From Eudromia elegans (taxonomy: Eukaryota; Chordata; Aves; Tinamiformes; Tinamidae): a stretch of 64,000 nt of DNA. Both the position numbers and the translations under genes were made by a program. Shown piece by piece: positions 1-14,300 of this stretch (its first letter is position 1; every line of letters begins with the position of its first letter). Where the stretch lies: assembly GCA_003342815.1 (NCBI GenBank), contig PTEX01000234.1, positions 49,547 to 113,546 on the forward strand, read 5' to 3'. Under the pieces are notes generated by a model. That model searched no databases, had not been told where the DNA came from, and saw nothing but the letters and a program-made list of their open reading frames with translations.

Positions 1-2529
1 ATGACTACTTTTATCCATTAATTATTTATCTATTCTTCCTTTAAAAAGGAAAACTATTCATTCTTTTGCAACCTTCCCAATATACTTCAACAGTAGCTTG
101 AGACAGCATTTCCTATATTTAAATTTTCTTTTGTCAAAGACACACACAGCACTTCCTTATCACAGGAGTCTAAAATCTCCCTTCCTGGAAGCTGCCACTT
201 TCCTGCCCGTGTGGAGAGCTGGCTGTCACCGCAGGAGCCTGTCACTCTAGATGGCTCTTGATCCACGGCACTGGCAGCACCCCCAGATCTGATGCTGGCA
301 CTTGAGGCAAAGGGGGAGTAGCCTGGGGCCCATTAGCAGCTCCACGTGCTTTGACATCCACTGAACCTAAGCTCCAGCAGCAGATGGGCCTGGGTGAATG
401 ATGCCTCACAGAGCGACTGTGCTTTCTGCCCAGCAGCAGCCCCAGAACCGTGGGGTCTCTGCATGGCTGCTCTCCCACCAGGAGCACGGCTGTAGGGAGT
501 AGCGTGCATTGTGTCGGTGGGCATGCCCAGCTAGCAATGCTCTCCGTTGCAAGACAAGAACAAAGGAGTTATTGTTGTTATTTAGAGCAGTCGTGTCCAG
601 AATATGCACTCATCTGTATGGGTGAGCGTCCACAAGCCATCAGAGTATGAAGTCAGATGCGAGGACTAATCTCTTTGGCTCTGCCTTCATTTCAGTGTGA
701 GTTTGCTGAGCTTTTGAGCAAAAAGAGCTTAGTCATATTTGTTAACAAAGAAGAAAGTCCCCCACTACAGTGTGCTCTTCCCACCACCCTTGTTTAAAAG
801 AGCTATTGTTAATAAGAATGTGAATTGAGATCTTTGCCCCAGAGCTCATTGCACAAACCAAGTCCAAAACTAGACATTTGCCTTGTGCATAGCCCCCAGA
901 CTGATAGGTGCCCTGTCAGACTTTGTAGTTTGCTTGGCTGATTCAGACTCCCTTAGTGTGGGGGAAATAAATCTAATTGGCACCAATACTCCTGTGGTCA
1001 GTTGCTTCCTAACTGTGGTCCCAGTGATGGATTTGGAAGCGGCTAGGGATGTGGTGTGGTTCTACATTATTCTGAACCACTGTGGTCCCACGCCGGCTTT
1101 AGCTAACAGAGATTAGCAGAAGGTAAAATGAAAGGTAACTGATCAAAGCAAACGTTTTCAGTTAGTGTTGGGTATCTACTTGCAACAGCATATTCTAAGA
1201 ACGTCCTTGCCCTGAAAGGGCTGGAGTTCTTGCATATTCCAGAATCTGATAGCTACAGCTTTCAGGCAACTATCTCATAGACCTCAAGGCTGAGAAGAAA
1301 ATGGCAGCCTGGCTTCTAGCAAGAAAATGACATTTAATCAAAAAAAACCCAAAATACCCAATCTGAGATCAATGTTACTGTTTAAGAACTGTTTAAGCTG
1401 AGTTCAGCTGCTGCACATTTTCTAGGAGCATTTTTTTCCTAAGGTGCTGCTTCCCTCTGTTTGGAATATCTAATTCTACTTTTGTCCTAGCAGATTTATG
1501 TATTTCTGACAGTTCTAATAGTCACGGGCAGTGAAAAGCTCTCGATTAAACAATGGCAAGGATAAATACATATTACTATAGAAATGAGAGTTGAGGATGC
1601 ACCAGGGAACTGCAGGACATGGAAGATGTGACATGGCTTTGTGCAGACTGTTTTCATGGAAAAAAGCTGACTAAAGGATGGCAAAGGCTAGCTACAACTT
1701 CTCTAAAGCCCAAGGCACTCTTCTGACACAAAGAGCAATCAGGGCCCTGCAGACCAGCTGTGCTGGGTGCTGTCTGCCTTTCTGCTCATTGCTGAAGTCC
1801 ACGAAACTATGCCCTTTCGAAGGGATATTGTGCAAGGGGGAACTGGTATGAAGTACCTTTGTCATAATGTTTGCTGTGCAGGCAACAGAAGATGGTTACA
1901 GAGGTGGGATGAAAACGCAGGTAGTAGAGGTGCATGCACAGCCCTTTATCCTTTTTTCTCCTTTTTACCCCTTTTCTTATTTCTCTCTGATTCTTTCCTT
2001 AGAGAGATGCTACTCTAAAGACAGGATGAGGATTCATGCCTGTTCTGGCTTTAGAGAGAGAGTAGAAGCAGTTTACCTTGATCCTGGAAGGGGAAAAAAT
2101 CCAAACCAATGAGAAGGTCTCATCAGGAGTCTTTGATTTTGTTTTTGAAATTAAGATACTCTGTTACCTGGGTGTATTTCAGCAGCATTATTGATTAAAA
2201 ATATGGGAGGATGAAATAGGACATGAATACAGATAAGTGCATCCTGCCTGCCTTATTCTAAGGGCTCTGAGTCTCGGGGATGTTCTGTCCCAAGCTGAGG
2301 ACTACCATAAAGGCTGTGCTGTTTTGGTAAGCCGCTGACTTGGGCCTCTTGTGTGGCAGTTGGCACAGCAGCTAGCGCTTCCTAGCGCCTTGTTTTCTCA
2401 GCCTTTCCAAGGAGCAGTTAATTTTATCTGCTCTGTACGTTTTGGTGGGATGTGCTGCTCAGTGTGTGTCTAGAGAGAGGCTCATTATCCTTCTCAGACT
2501 CAACACAAACCCTTGATTTTAAAAACAAA

Positions 2530-3130
2530 ACAAAAGAAGAAGCCAGCCCGTTTCCGGTCTCTCGGGCTGAGCCAGCGCTGCGGGCTCCTTGGGTCCTTGA
2601 TCACAAGTGCAGCTGTTTCTTTATACGCTCGGACATAATAAAAACGTCTCAGAAGGAAGCTGTCAAACTGACAGGTGTGCCATGAAGTGAGAAACTTGGC
2701 CCCGGGCGCTGCCTGCGTGCGTGAGGGTGCGTGCGCGCGTCTCCCCACACACGGCTCCTGTGTTTGGTTTCCTCCGAGGCCTTCAAGGGCCTCCTTGTCA
2801 CAGCACAAATAATCTCATCACGCAGTCTCCCTTTCTGCGCTGTCTCCCAGCCAGCTCTGGTCAGAATAATCCCCTTTCTCAACCCTAATACCACAGCAGA
2901 AATGTCATCGTTATTCTGTAACCCTGGTATTTGTCAAGCTGATGGGAACAATGAGAGCATTCAGAGAGCCAGGAGACGAGGAAGGCGCCTCAGGAAAAAT
3001 CCCTCCAGGGGAAAGAAAAAGTTCTTCTGTCAGGCTTTGAACTCCATTGGAGCTGCCATTTGTCTCAAGGTTGGCCTGCACCGCACGCAGAGGGCTGCCC
3101 TGCGCTGACCACGGCGTCAGCTGGGGTCAC
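2530..3130. promoter_or_regulatory. CpG-enriched patch with alternating purine-pyrimidine tract
   Basis: About 25-30 CpGs lie in 600 bp, with the densest part at 2701-2750 (GCGTGCGTGAGGGTGCGTGC then GCGCGTC), an alternating purine-pyrimidine tract that can adopt Z-DNA. A 125-codon frame (2731-3108) and antisense frames overlap it without recognisable products. The role is unknown; a regulatory element is an inference. Confidence 0.3.
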
Positions 3131-5549
3131 AGGGCAGAGCCAGGTTTTACTCTTTAGGCTAGTTGACTGGCAGCAATGGCTCTTCTTCCAAGAGAGCCCC
3201 ATCTTCAGTGATCATAGATAATAGAGTTCTGCCATTCATCTGCACGTGTTTTTGCTTTGCAAAATTAAACCTACAAGAAACGCATCCACCTTCAGGCCTA
3301 ATTTACATGGGCCTACAGCTACCAATTCTGATATCAAAGACTGTCTCCTGCCTCGTGTCTAGCAACAGGAGGCTCCTGTGACAGCTTGGGACAGCTGTGA
3401 GTTCAACCTGGGTACCAGGAAGAGGTAATGAGACTCAACGACAAGAGTCTGCTCTCCCTTGAACATCCTAGTAAACACTGCAGAGAGCTGAGGGGCAGAA
3501 GAAAGTCCACCACAGGCAACATGAGAGATGCTGCCCTTTTGACAGTGTCCCCACTAAGTCAGCTGGCTCCTAACAAACCATGTGGGCTGCTCTGGTACTT
3601 GTTGAGCTTATGTAGTGCCAGGTAACCAAGAGTTTTCCAGCTCATTGAGATCCACTAGATTTCTAACTATGGGTTTATCTACAAACTGAGTGTGAGCACT
3701 ACGCCCACGTAGAAATGAAACTGCACAGAGGTGTGTGCAGGGGTGATTAATGCTGGCATGGAGACCTGAGAAGGTTTCATAATGTCAGACCTTTTTGTTG
3801 CTGTATTCTAACTTGTCCTCTAACGAAGCTGTGTCAAAGCATTATCAAACCTCACTGCCGAGGTGGCTGTCTTGTAGTGAAAAATGAAGTGCATCTTGCA
3901 GGCCACCAATATCATTAATAATAGTTCATCCTTTTGCACCCAGGTCTTATCCAAAGCACTCAGCAAACAGAGTATATCTTTTGGTACAGAAATGCAGCTA
4001 CCTTTGGGATGGAAAACAGCATCGGTTTGTGTTTTGTGCTTTGCACTCTTCAAACTCTTCACAGTAAGGAATCGTTTGTCTAAAAATACTGGGGTATGCT
4101 CAGAATCCAGGGTCTTCAGGAAGAGAAAACCTGATAATTTCTAATAGCTCCCAAATGTCATGCTGTGTTAATCACAATGGGGTTTAAATCAGTTTTGAGG
4201 AGCTGAAGTTTTTATCATACCACCCAATTATTAAAAATTTAAGAGACTTCTAATAGTAGCAATAAGAAAAGAACATAGAGAGATAAGAATGTGTTCAGTA
4301 CACATTTAACTTTGGTGTTTTCCTACCAGGAAAGGGAAGGAGAGTGTGGGTTATTTTTATTTGACTTGATATATATACAATTTACTCAGCAAATATAGGG
4401 GATATTCCTTGAAATGATGAATATTGCAATTCAGGTTGATATAGTGTCATTGATAGAGAGGAATCATCAGTTAAGCTTTTTAATTACATAGTTTTCATAT
4501 TAAATTTTCAGCACAAATGAAAATTGACAGACGATTGATAGGTACTGGAAATGCACCTCAGCTCCCTCTTTTATTAAAGAGATAGCCAAGACGTCTCAGA
4601 AGGAGAAATTATATCCTTAACAATCCCAGTTCATTCTTGAAAATGAAGAAATGTGGGTCAACTGTGTTAATCTCTTCAGATGGCTACATAGAGAGCTTTG
4701 GTTGTGTCCACCAGCTGGCTGGTGGACAACACACACCAAGCGACTTCACCTTGGGGTGGCCAAGATGCCTCCAGAGGAACACAGTGCAACTAATCATTTT
4801 AGAGGCTGCCCATCAGCCACTTCTTAAGTCATCATTATGCATATGAAAGCAGAATATAAACTGGAGAGGCCTCCCCCTTTATCTTGTTGTTTGCATATGT
4901 GCTAGCAAGCCAGTGTTGTTTCTCTAACCCATTCAAAATATAAACATATATAATAAGTGCCTTATTGATAAACCGTGACTCAGGACTTGGGTTTAAACAG
5001 AGTGTATTGAAGTCATGTCCTCAAAGTCAAACAAGTCATTGCAAATTCCTTCTCACTGCCTGCCCTGTGCCTGCTCCCTGGATATACAATAATAGAGTAG
5101 ACAATCCTTTTTCTATTTAGAAATGCAGAAAGAATGAGTAAAGGGAGCTCTTTGGAGCACAGGGAACTTAAAGGTTATAGATGTGATCTGAAGTGGAGTC
5201 AATAGAAAGACTGGCTTGAGTGGGAAAAAAATAAAAACCTAAAGATATTATGAAGAAGAGAAAAATTTGCAGAATCACATAATCACTGCAATATGCATCA
5301 TAGTAAGGAAGTGCAGCGTTTATACCAAATTATATCGCTTAGAGATGTATATGTAAGTCAGAAGTGCAGATCTGTGCGCTCTCAGCAGCTTCTCCAGCAA
5401 TTAACAGTATATCTTTCTCTTTCAACGAGTTGTCAGTGTGTTCTGTTCTTAAAATACTGAATATTACTCTGCTCAAAAAAGAGCATTGGAAGGGGTCCAG
5501 TGGCTGCAAAGCCTTTGGATGTAGCTTTAGCTCCTTACTTTATCTGAGC

Positions 5550-5680
5550 TTCAGTTTGGCTGCTTTTTCTGTGCTTCAGCTTCTGAATTGTGAAATGGGA
5601 AATACTTCACGGTTCTATATCATGTGGGTATAGCAAACTTGAATGCCTTGAGACTTCTGAAAAGCTTTAAGAACAGTCAT
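5550..5680 (+). mobile_element. MIR-type SINE fragment
   Basis: The sequence CTGTGCTTCAGCTTCTGAAT followed by TGTGAAATGGGAAATACTTC corresponds to the MIR core and 3' part (CTGTGCCTCAGTTTCCTCATCTGTAAAATGGGGATAATA). The following GAATGCCTTGAGACTTCTGAAAAGC resembles the tail seen in amniote MIR copies. The tRNA-derived 5' half is not clear. It is an old, diverged copy with approximate borders. Confidence 0.55.
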
Positions 5681-8189
5681 CAGAACTTCATTAGCCATCA
5701 CTGATGATATAGCCATCACTTTTTCTTTATTATAGATATTTAAAAACATCCCAGGGCTACTAAACATAGCAAAACAGCCCAGCTGCTGTCTTTAAAAGTT
5801 TACAGCCATTAGATCATAGCCCATACCAACACTGGAGTGTGTTTGTGAGCTGGGGTTGGATGGAAGTCTTTTTTTTTTCTTGCTATGCTTGTCTTTATGC
5901 TGCTTTTCCTTTATCCTTAAAGGGCCTTGTCCTTGTTATTAAGCACAGTGATCTTACACATTCAATTTATGTAGCTTGAAATGCATAAATGTTTCCTGTA
6001 AATAGCAATGAAAAATAGAAAGGATCCTATCCAAACCTTTTGGATAATTGAGTGAATAATATTCAAGTCAACATAGTCCCCCAAATACTTTATATCTATT
6101 AAACCCTGTGGTTAGTGCCAGCTGAGGGAGTTCTGTTATGACTAAATGCGTCAAACCAGAGGTGGTAAAAAAGGGCTACAAAGCTTTGCCTGAAAACTAT
6201 AGCCACATAACTACTGTCTTTCACTTCTTTTATGAAACAGATGGCTTCGTATGTAGGAAACCAAGATCAGCTAGTTACCTCATAGGTTGGACTGAGCGTG
6301 AGCATATAACTTTCAGTCACAGACTGTGAGCAGTCTTTTAGAAATGCAAAATTTTCCTTGGGAAATGCAGCCATGAAAACTGCCTCGATTTCAGACTTTG
6401 GTACTTGTGCTGTGCACCGTGACAGCTGATAATTCCTGCCTTGAATCAGGGCTGGAGTGGGGATGAAGATGGTTTGGTGATTTTATGAGTAGGTCATTTT
6501 AGTATTTGTACCAGTCAATAGGAAAGACAAAAGGAAAGGCTGGGACCTTGCAGTAAAAGGGCATACAAATAGAGGGTGAAAAAGTTTTTTTCTGTCCAGG
6601 AAGTAGAGACTATTCACAAAACTGCTTGTTATAAAAAGAAACCCCTTGCACATTTTTTTCAGTCTTGTGAACGTATTAGGTAAGTGTGGGCCATTCAGAT
6701 TGATTAAAAAATCCCCAGCCAAAGGATACGGTCATTCCCTTAACTTCTGGCCTCTATGGACAGGTGCTAGTGAAATTCCTGGTGATCTTCATCAGGAAAC
6801 TAGGTGCCTCTAGGTAATGTGGCCCAGTACACGGAGCCACTGGAAGAGGAGGATTTTTATGGAGCCAAAGATGTTTAGGATCTCCCATCCACTTGGGGAA
6901 AGTAGTTTTAGAATCTTGCCATGTGAGCCATCCTGAACTTCTGTTCTGTGGGAAACAGCAGAGCACAAGCTGACACTGTTGAATTGCTAAGGAAACATGT
7001 TATGGCTATTCCTGAATACCTGTAGCTTCCTAAGGGCATAGGGTGTTGTATTCAGGAATATAGCATTGCACTCCAGTTAGAGAGGTGACCAAGATGTGAC
7101 TAAGTAAGGCACGCTTGCTGCGAACAGGGACTAAACCATAGCAGTTGAAGGGAAGAGAAGCATTGCTTGATAATTACCAGTTAGTCTCAGGGAAAACACC
7201 GTAACATTCCTAAGAGTGACTAAATGTGACCAATCTTGAGATCGTACCAATCTTAAAACACTTCCAAAAACTCTCCTTGCTGGTTGCCAACATCAGCTTT
7301 TACTCTAGTTCAGTTTCAAGCAGCTGTTTCTGATCCATGAATTCAATTTACTCGCTGAACATGGACCCCTGAGTGGCAGTGATACGGTTGTAGGCAGGGA
7401 AACCAGCCAGAGCTGTATGTGTCACAAACACGTTGCCAGTTTTTAAATGCAACCACCTTACCCAGTAATTGCAAGCAGATATTGTAAGAGACCAGAGGAA
7501 AAAGTTGTTCTTGTGGGACTCCTCAAAAAAGAGCCAGGGAAGGGGTACAACTTTTGGAGGTGCTATTCTGCTTCCAGGAGACTGAAGCCATTTTAACACA
7601 TTACTCTAGTTGTCTGCCACCTCTTCTTGGTGCAACAGCTGTATTTCATGTCCCGTGGTGTCAGACACTAAAGAGGTGCAGGATGAAGAAAATGGATGTG
7701 TTCTCTCTCTGTTGCCAGAACAAGGCCATCCATCAGTGCCACTACGGAGGTTTCTTTGTGTCCTGGCTTGCATCCAGGCTGTGCTGGGCCTGCTCCACTG
7801 AGCTCTCCCTTAACTCTTGTGAGACTTCTCTCCTGCCACAGGCAGAGCATTCCTCCAGAGAACTGTATTTCTACCTACGCTTTGATGAGTATCTGTCAGG
7901 CAGACAAGAAGCTGTCCAAGAGGTTCATGTAGGGAAGCCGCAGATTGGATTGAACTCAAGCCACACAAATAAGCAACTCTTTAACAAATACTGAAAGACA
8001 AAGTATGCACCGTGCTGTTTAATTTGCTACTGCGTTGTCTTAACTCTCCCTCTGCTCCCACCTGCGTCCGCCCTTTCGGTATCAGCCTAATGGATTCTGT
8101 AGACACTGGGGATCAGCAGCCCCTGGCAGGCAGAAAAACCCTCCCTGGTGTTACTGCTGAGCTGTGTGCTGGGTCTGGGCCGGTGTGGG

Positions 8190-8213
8190 TTTTATTTATT
8201 TATTTATTTATTA
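8190..8213. repeat. (TTTA)n microsatellite
   Basis: About five and a half TTTA units run between a GC-rich stretch ending GTGTGGGT and TTAGTGG. Confidence 0.9.
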
Positions 8214-11149
8214 GTGGCCACAAAGTGGCCCAGTACTTGAATGCTGCAAGATTTCCTCAAGGAAATCCACTTGATGATTCATCCTCCTCTCTTTAAAAAG
8301 AAAATATAAGAGTAAAATGATATGCAAACTACACTTTGCACTTAACTAAAATTGGAGGAATGAGATAGAAGCAGTTTCTGGTGTCTATCTTGGACACACT
8401 CAACGTCACGCCTTTAACAAGCCTGTGGGTGACACTTAGAGGATTCTGCTTGTTCGGCCTGTCTCAGCGCTCTCTGTCCTTTCGGCCTGAACTCAGCAAC
8501 TTTTGTGATTATGGTTATGCTGCAGTCCATAAGAGGTATGTATATATTATATTAGCGTTTTTTAAAAATTTTTCTTTACTAATTGGATGATATTTTAAGG
8601 AGCAGTCACAGTGTCTGGACTTCACAAAAATGTTTTCTGTATAAATCCCAAGAGAAACACAAAAGAAAAAAAACTCCACTACATGGAAAACAGAAATAAA
8701 CTTGCCAGTCCTCAATTTCTACAAATATCTGTACTCTTAGTGAAATAAGCTAGTACAGGTCAATATAGTATGAACACCTTGTGCTTAGTGCTCTGGAGAT
8801 TTAGGATGTCATGACCTGCGTAACTAACCCTTATGGACACTCTCCTGTGCTCTAAAGCAAGACCAACCCAGCCAGTCAACCTGCAGAGGGCTGCACCTTC
8901 ACTCATGTCTTTTGGTAGGAGATGGTTTTAGTTCTTTGTGATTGCCACTGTAGCACCTGTGCAAAAACTAAATTAACTTGACCAAGTATATCACAACTGC
9001 ACACGCGATCGGTGATTGCACAAAACCAGCAGGCTATAAAACAAAAGCCCTGTTTTATCTTTAAGTGCTGGCACGCCATGTCAGGAAACCCAGCAAGCAC
9101 GGGACCACCTGCAGAGCCCTTGCTGCAGAATGATCCGCCAAGTTAATAACCCAGCCTCTCTGCTGACTAATACAGGCAAACAGTGCAGCCAGCCAGGATT
9201 TTAATAATTGGGCCACTTCTACCTAGGGCGCATGCCAATCCTGGGCTTGCTGTGGAAAGAGAGCTCGGGAGTAAGCAAGAGGTTAAAAAGGAGAGCGTCT
9301 GGCTTTTTCGACAGCTGGGTTCCATTGTGAAAGGGTCATGTGGTGCCAAGGAAAACAGAAAATAGGAAGGCACACAGATTTGTTAGTTTGAAGTAATTGA
9401 CCACATGGTGTCCGAGGGTTTGTGTTCTCATGTTCTCCAGCGCGCGCTCCCATGGGAGCTGAGGCAGGGGTTCCAGTTCCTAGCACTCTATTGTTTACTC
9501 TGATGGTTTCCAGATGCTGGAGACAAGGACAGTGAAATCTTTGGGACTCCGCCAAAGAATGAAAAAGACTAAGGAAAACACTGGGGAGACTTTTTTGCAT
9601 TCTATTTTTAAAGAGACAGTGCTGCTTTTCAGTAAGATCACCTTTCCTTACAGTTCCACTGTGCTCTCCAGTGCACACGCACGCACGTAGGCTCCATTTC
9701 TTTCTTTCTTTTTTTTCCCTCCCTGTTCTGTATATCTGCATGTCATCTTGAATTTAGGCAGCTCTATAATGAAGTGATGTTGATGTTTTCCCTTGGCATC
9801 CTTGGCTCATCTAGCTCTAACGCAGTAGATGTACAAAAACGGTCAGAAAACCCCAGCAAAACTTTGCGGCAGGCACAACACCAAGAGAGTGTCAGCGGTG
9901 ATGGGAAAGCCTCAGATGGCTGCGAGTTCAAGTTTGCTTTGGCAGGGCCCGCAGGAGCTTGCAGAATTCTGCAAAGCTTTTCCAAACAGCTGAACCACTC
10001 AAATGAGGGAAGGGGGAGCAAGAACGGAAGAGCAGCAGGCACTTTTCACCAGCAAAGCCAAAGAGCAGGGAGGAGCAAAAGAATATTAAAATAATGACGA
10101 GAGTGCACCTGGTGATTAATACTCAGCTTCCAGCGCGGGCAAGCCCGAGAGCAGGTCTCTTCAGGGGCAGGCCAGGTGTTGGGGACCTGTCTTGCAGTCC
10201 AGTGTGGTTGGCAACGTTCTGCATCAGGACAGGTTTATACCTTGCACCTGTGTGTGTGTGCACATGGGTACTTGGGCCTGGGCAGAGACTGCAAATCCAC
10301 TGAAAAGCTCCCGTTGCTTACAGACTCGTGAATGAGATACCTTGCTTGCTTGTGCATTAAAAATACTAGGTTGCTTTTGTTTTAATGAAGGACACCCTTC
10401 AGTATCTGGTATAACTCCACACTTCCTGAGATGGTTAAGTGTATTGAAATGATTGTTTTAGGAAAAAAAGAAAACCTCTTTTCACTAAAGTAACTCCTAA
10501 CAAGCTTAGCTTACAGAAACTTTAGCAGACACCATCCTCCAAAACAAAACAAACTCACAGCCCACGAAGTTTTGAAACAATCTAAGAGCGCAGTTCTAGA
10601 TCACTATGAAACATAACAACCCACTCTAACCCTCGCTGAGAGCCCCTCTCACTGCTGGCTGGATTTCAGGCCCTTTGGTATGACCTTCCTCTGCTTATTC
10701 AGGCTCTTCGAAAGAACCTCCCACAAAAAACAAAGACACCGAAACCTAGCATTCCAGCCTAAAATATGATAAAAGGGTAAAACTGCGTTTCCTTCCTCTG
10801 CTTCCTCTTTCCTGGATATACTGAAGTGAACCTCACCTTTCTTTCCATTGTAATTTTTTAGTCTTCAGTTGCAATCCAGGGCTGTGAGGCTAATAAAAAT
10901 ACAATACTCAGGAGCTCTGGTTTGTTTCTAGCATACGTTTCATAGATTTTAATGTTAGAATCAAGAATCTTTATAGCAGAACCTATTGGCTTTCTTTTAA
11001 TAATTCCTACAGGAGAGAGAATTAGGCTTTCTTACTCTGTGTATGTGTGTGTTAATAATAACTGAGCTGAAATCCTGACAGCATTGAAATCAAAACGTGT
11101 TTAAGAAAATGATTTCTCACTAGAAGTTGTGAGCAGGGTTTTCAACGTG

Positions 11150-11310
11150 GGAGATGCTTCAGAAAGGTACCAGGCGGCACGTTTGTGCCTCGACCTGTTG
11201 CAGGCCCAGTCCTTGCGTGTGTGAGGAACTGGAGTTGTGCTGACAGAGAGCTCCGTGCGCGCCCTTGGGAGATCCATTCACCAGCGGATCGAGAGGGCCA
11301 CGATGGAAAG
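11150..11310. other. CpG-enriched patch
   Basis: About ten CpGs occur in 160 bp (CTCCGTGCGCGCCC, AGCGGATCGAGAGGGCCACG), between long AT-rich stretches. No open frame or repeat family explains it. Confidence 0.3.
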
Positions 11311-14300
11311 GTTTCCATACCCCCCTATTTGATGCATTAATAACTTACCAGTCTTATTTTGTCAAAGAATTTTGGTACTTCTCACCCTAAAAGCACGTGA
11401 GACCATGCTGAACACTGAAACAGCTCAGCTCTTGTCATACACCAGTGCAGTGAAGTACACTCTTAACCTTGATTTTTTCCCCCCCCTTTCTTGTTTATAA
11501 TAAAAGTTCAACTCTTGAAGTTTAGCTGTCATCCTATATTGAATTGTTTTCCTCATTCTTAAATTGTATGCAGTAAATGAGCTCTAAACCTATCTCTGAC
11601 CACAAGCCTTAAGGATGTATTAAGTTTTTATTATTTATGAATGCTGTATTCAATGGTTATTATCAGGAACTGGCTAGGTTGCTCTGTTTCAAGGGTTTTT
11701 TTTACCGTACAGTGTGTCTACTACTGTAATTCTACATTAAGTAACTGATGGCATTTATTCTTTGTTAAACTGCTTCTCTCAATACATTCATGAAAATATC
11801 TGACTTGCTGTCCTGGGTCAGAAAAATGTTAAGTCCAGATTCTGGCAGGGTCAGCTGTGGATGTCAGAGGAGAGGAGAATACAAGAGCAAGCTAAGCATG
11901 GAATGATGTTTCCCCTGAGTATTTTCCCAGCCTTCAGTGATTTGCGGTTTGGGATTCTCCTGAGCCAGAGGTAATATCTTTATTCCAAACTCAGCTGCAA
12001 GCTTTTTCTCAGAAACATAATCTAAGAGTATTGTTAGGAAAGAGGGTATCCAACAGATGTAAAGAATAGCGGTGGTCTCAAAGCACCATTAGGTCGTAGT
12101 TAAGATACGTTCAAAATATTGAGTAACTAAAAAATGTGTATTTCCTATTTCAGACAAGATAATGAACAATGCAACTGTCAAATGCCAAGCTGAAATTGAA
12201 AATGTTTTCCCACATTTTGCCACCTTCTAACTTGAAGGATGCAGACAGAATCAGAATGACTTACAGCTAGCAGAGACAAGATTTTGTTTCCAGCCTTACA
12301 TGCCAGGGAGGTTCAAATGGTATCAAGCAGATTAGCAGGAATGTTTTCATAAAAGGCTCTGTTTTCCCTGCTGAGGTGTCTTGGTTAAACAGCCCCATTG
12401 TGCTAGTGACTTATCAAGACGTGCTCTTCAAGCCTGTTCCTGCCAGGCAAACCTCTCTAGACAAAAGCCCCAGCACTCTCCCTTGGTATTGGTCTTTAGA
12501 AGACCAGGCACGAAGGGGAGGAAAGGCTGAGCCACATGCCGGGGCTCCCTTCAGATCCATGCTCGGGAAGTTGGGCTGCCTGGGTCCTGCAGAGACCACG
12601 TCCTCTCTGCGGCAAAAGGAGGCTCTTCCCTAGGCGCACAACAGAGAACTTGAATTCTTAGACTGCATGGATTTATGATCCTTGCTTTAGGCCAGTTTTG
12701 AGACCAGCTCTTAGCATTTTCCCCTTAAATGCAGTACAAGAGGTGAGTTGCATGAAGGGTGTTCACTCCATTCCCCTAAATACAGGTGCTGCAATTAGGA
12801 CTGGCTTTAGCGAGGCTGGCAGGAGTGTGGTACCGAGTCCCTTGCATCTTCTGTGTTTTCAGACACCAAGTAAAAGTTTCAAAAACTTGAAAGAAATTAG
12901 TACATTTGGCTGCTGATCTTTGCCAAGTTAGTATGAACATCTAAGCGAAAGCAATATGGAAACCTTTCAAATCCATTGCACTTTCAACAGCTGCCAAGCT
13001 GGCACTCCAGCGTGCAAGCTTTGAATCAAGCCTGGTGTATTTTTTTCCAGACAAATTTTTTCCTCGCTGTAAAGAATGACTGCTCTTTTGCTGCTATTTT
13101 AGAACAGCATTTCATTTTTGGTGTGTAAAAGGTGTCTTGAAGGAGATACTCTCACTGCTTCAAGCTTGAAAATAATTCTCTACCAAATAAGCTTTTGCTC
13201 TTCATCCTGGTAGGCAATTTTGGCAATGAAGACATAAGCATGAATCCTGACATGTATTTTTCTTTTTCTTATGTATGCCACTGAAATAACTGAAAAGTTT
13301 GAAATAATAGATGTAAGATATGCCACCAAGCGCTTCAAAAGTGACCAGTGCTTTAGAGAACCCCTCGATTTGGATGTTCAGTTCCAAACACCATAAAGAG
13401 GTTTTGCTTCCACAAAGTACAGAGCAACTCTCCCTTTCCTGGTTATTGAATGCTCTCTTTTTTTAAAATCTGAGCATCTATGACACTTCAAAAAATTAGA
13501 AAAATTATAGCATGGGCCAAATTCAGTACCCAGTGCTAAATACGATGGTAAGATTTTGTTTTGTATCTTTCTTCCCTACAATTCGTATAGCTTTCAATTT
13601 AAATATTTACAGGTTTGAACCTTTATTCTAGTGTTGGGCATGATCGTTACAGACAGAGCTTTGACCGAGTCGAGAAATTTTAAGTGAGATACATGTATCT
13701 GTTACAGGGACAGGGAAAGCAGCAGATACCTTAAATATTTGTCTGTGCTCGCTGCAAGCAGCTGATTCTCTTCAAGCACATCTGACCCAGCAGATGTCTT
13801 AAACTTAGGGAGCTATGACCTCAAGAACTGGCTTGCGGAAAGGTTGGCTCCCAAAGAGAAGCTCCCAAAGAGACAGTTACAGAGAGAAAAATAAGAAAGG
13901 AAGATGGTTTTATTTGTTGCATCCGTTTTACCGGTAACAAAACAAACAGAAAAACATACACAGTTGTATCCTGGATTTCAAGAGCTTCAATTCCAAACTT
14001 TGCTTGACCCGGTTACTCTGGGCCGTCTTTAGAAAATGAAATGCTGTGTTTCCTCCTAGGCTTGAAAACTGTTTCCTGTCTGGGATTTATGGCTGGTGAT
14101 GGACCTCAAAGGACTGCAAAACGTTCAGTATCATAGGAAGTGCAGTAGATTTAGCCGTGCACACAAGTGAGAGGGGGATTACCAGCAGGCTTCTGCGGTG
14201 CTTGTTTCTATCACGTGTGGCAGCCTCTAAGGAGCATTCTCTCCTCCGAGCTTGCAGTGTGTGTACTCAGTGCAGGGCACGTCTAGGGATTCATGCTGTG

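Noticed and set aside
5020-5105. Possible MIR fragment (CAAGTCATTGC, CCCTGTGCCTGC)
   Set aside because: The similarity is too weak and patchy to tell from chance.
6880-6910. Minus-strand KWM codons, tested as the KWMSGNSW motif of ZCCHC24 exon 3
   Set aside because: The residues around them (PKWMGDPKHLWL) do not match the rest of the exon.
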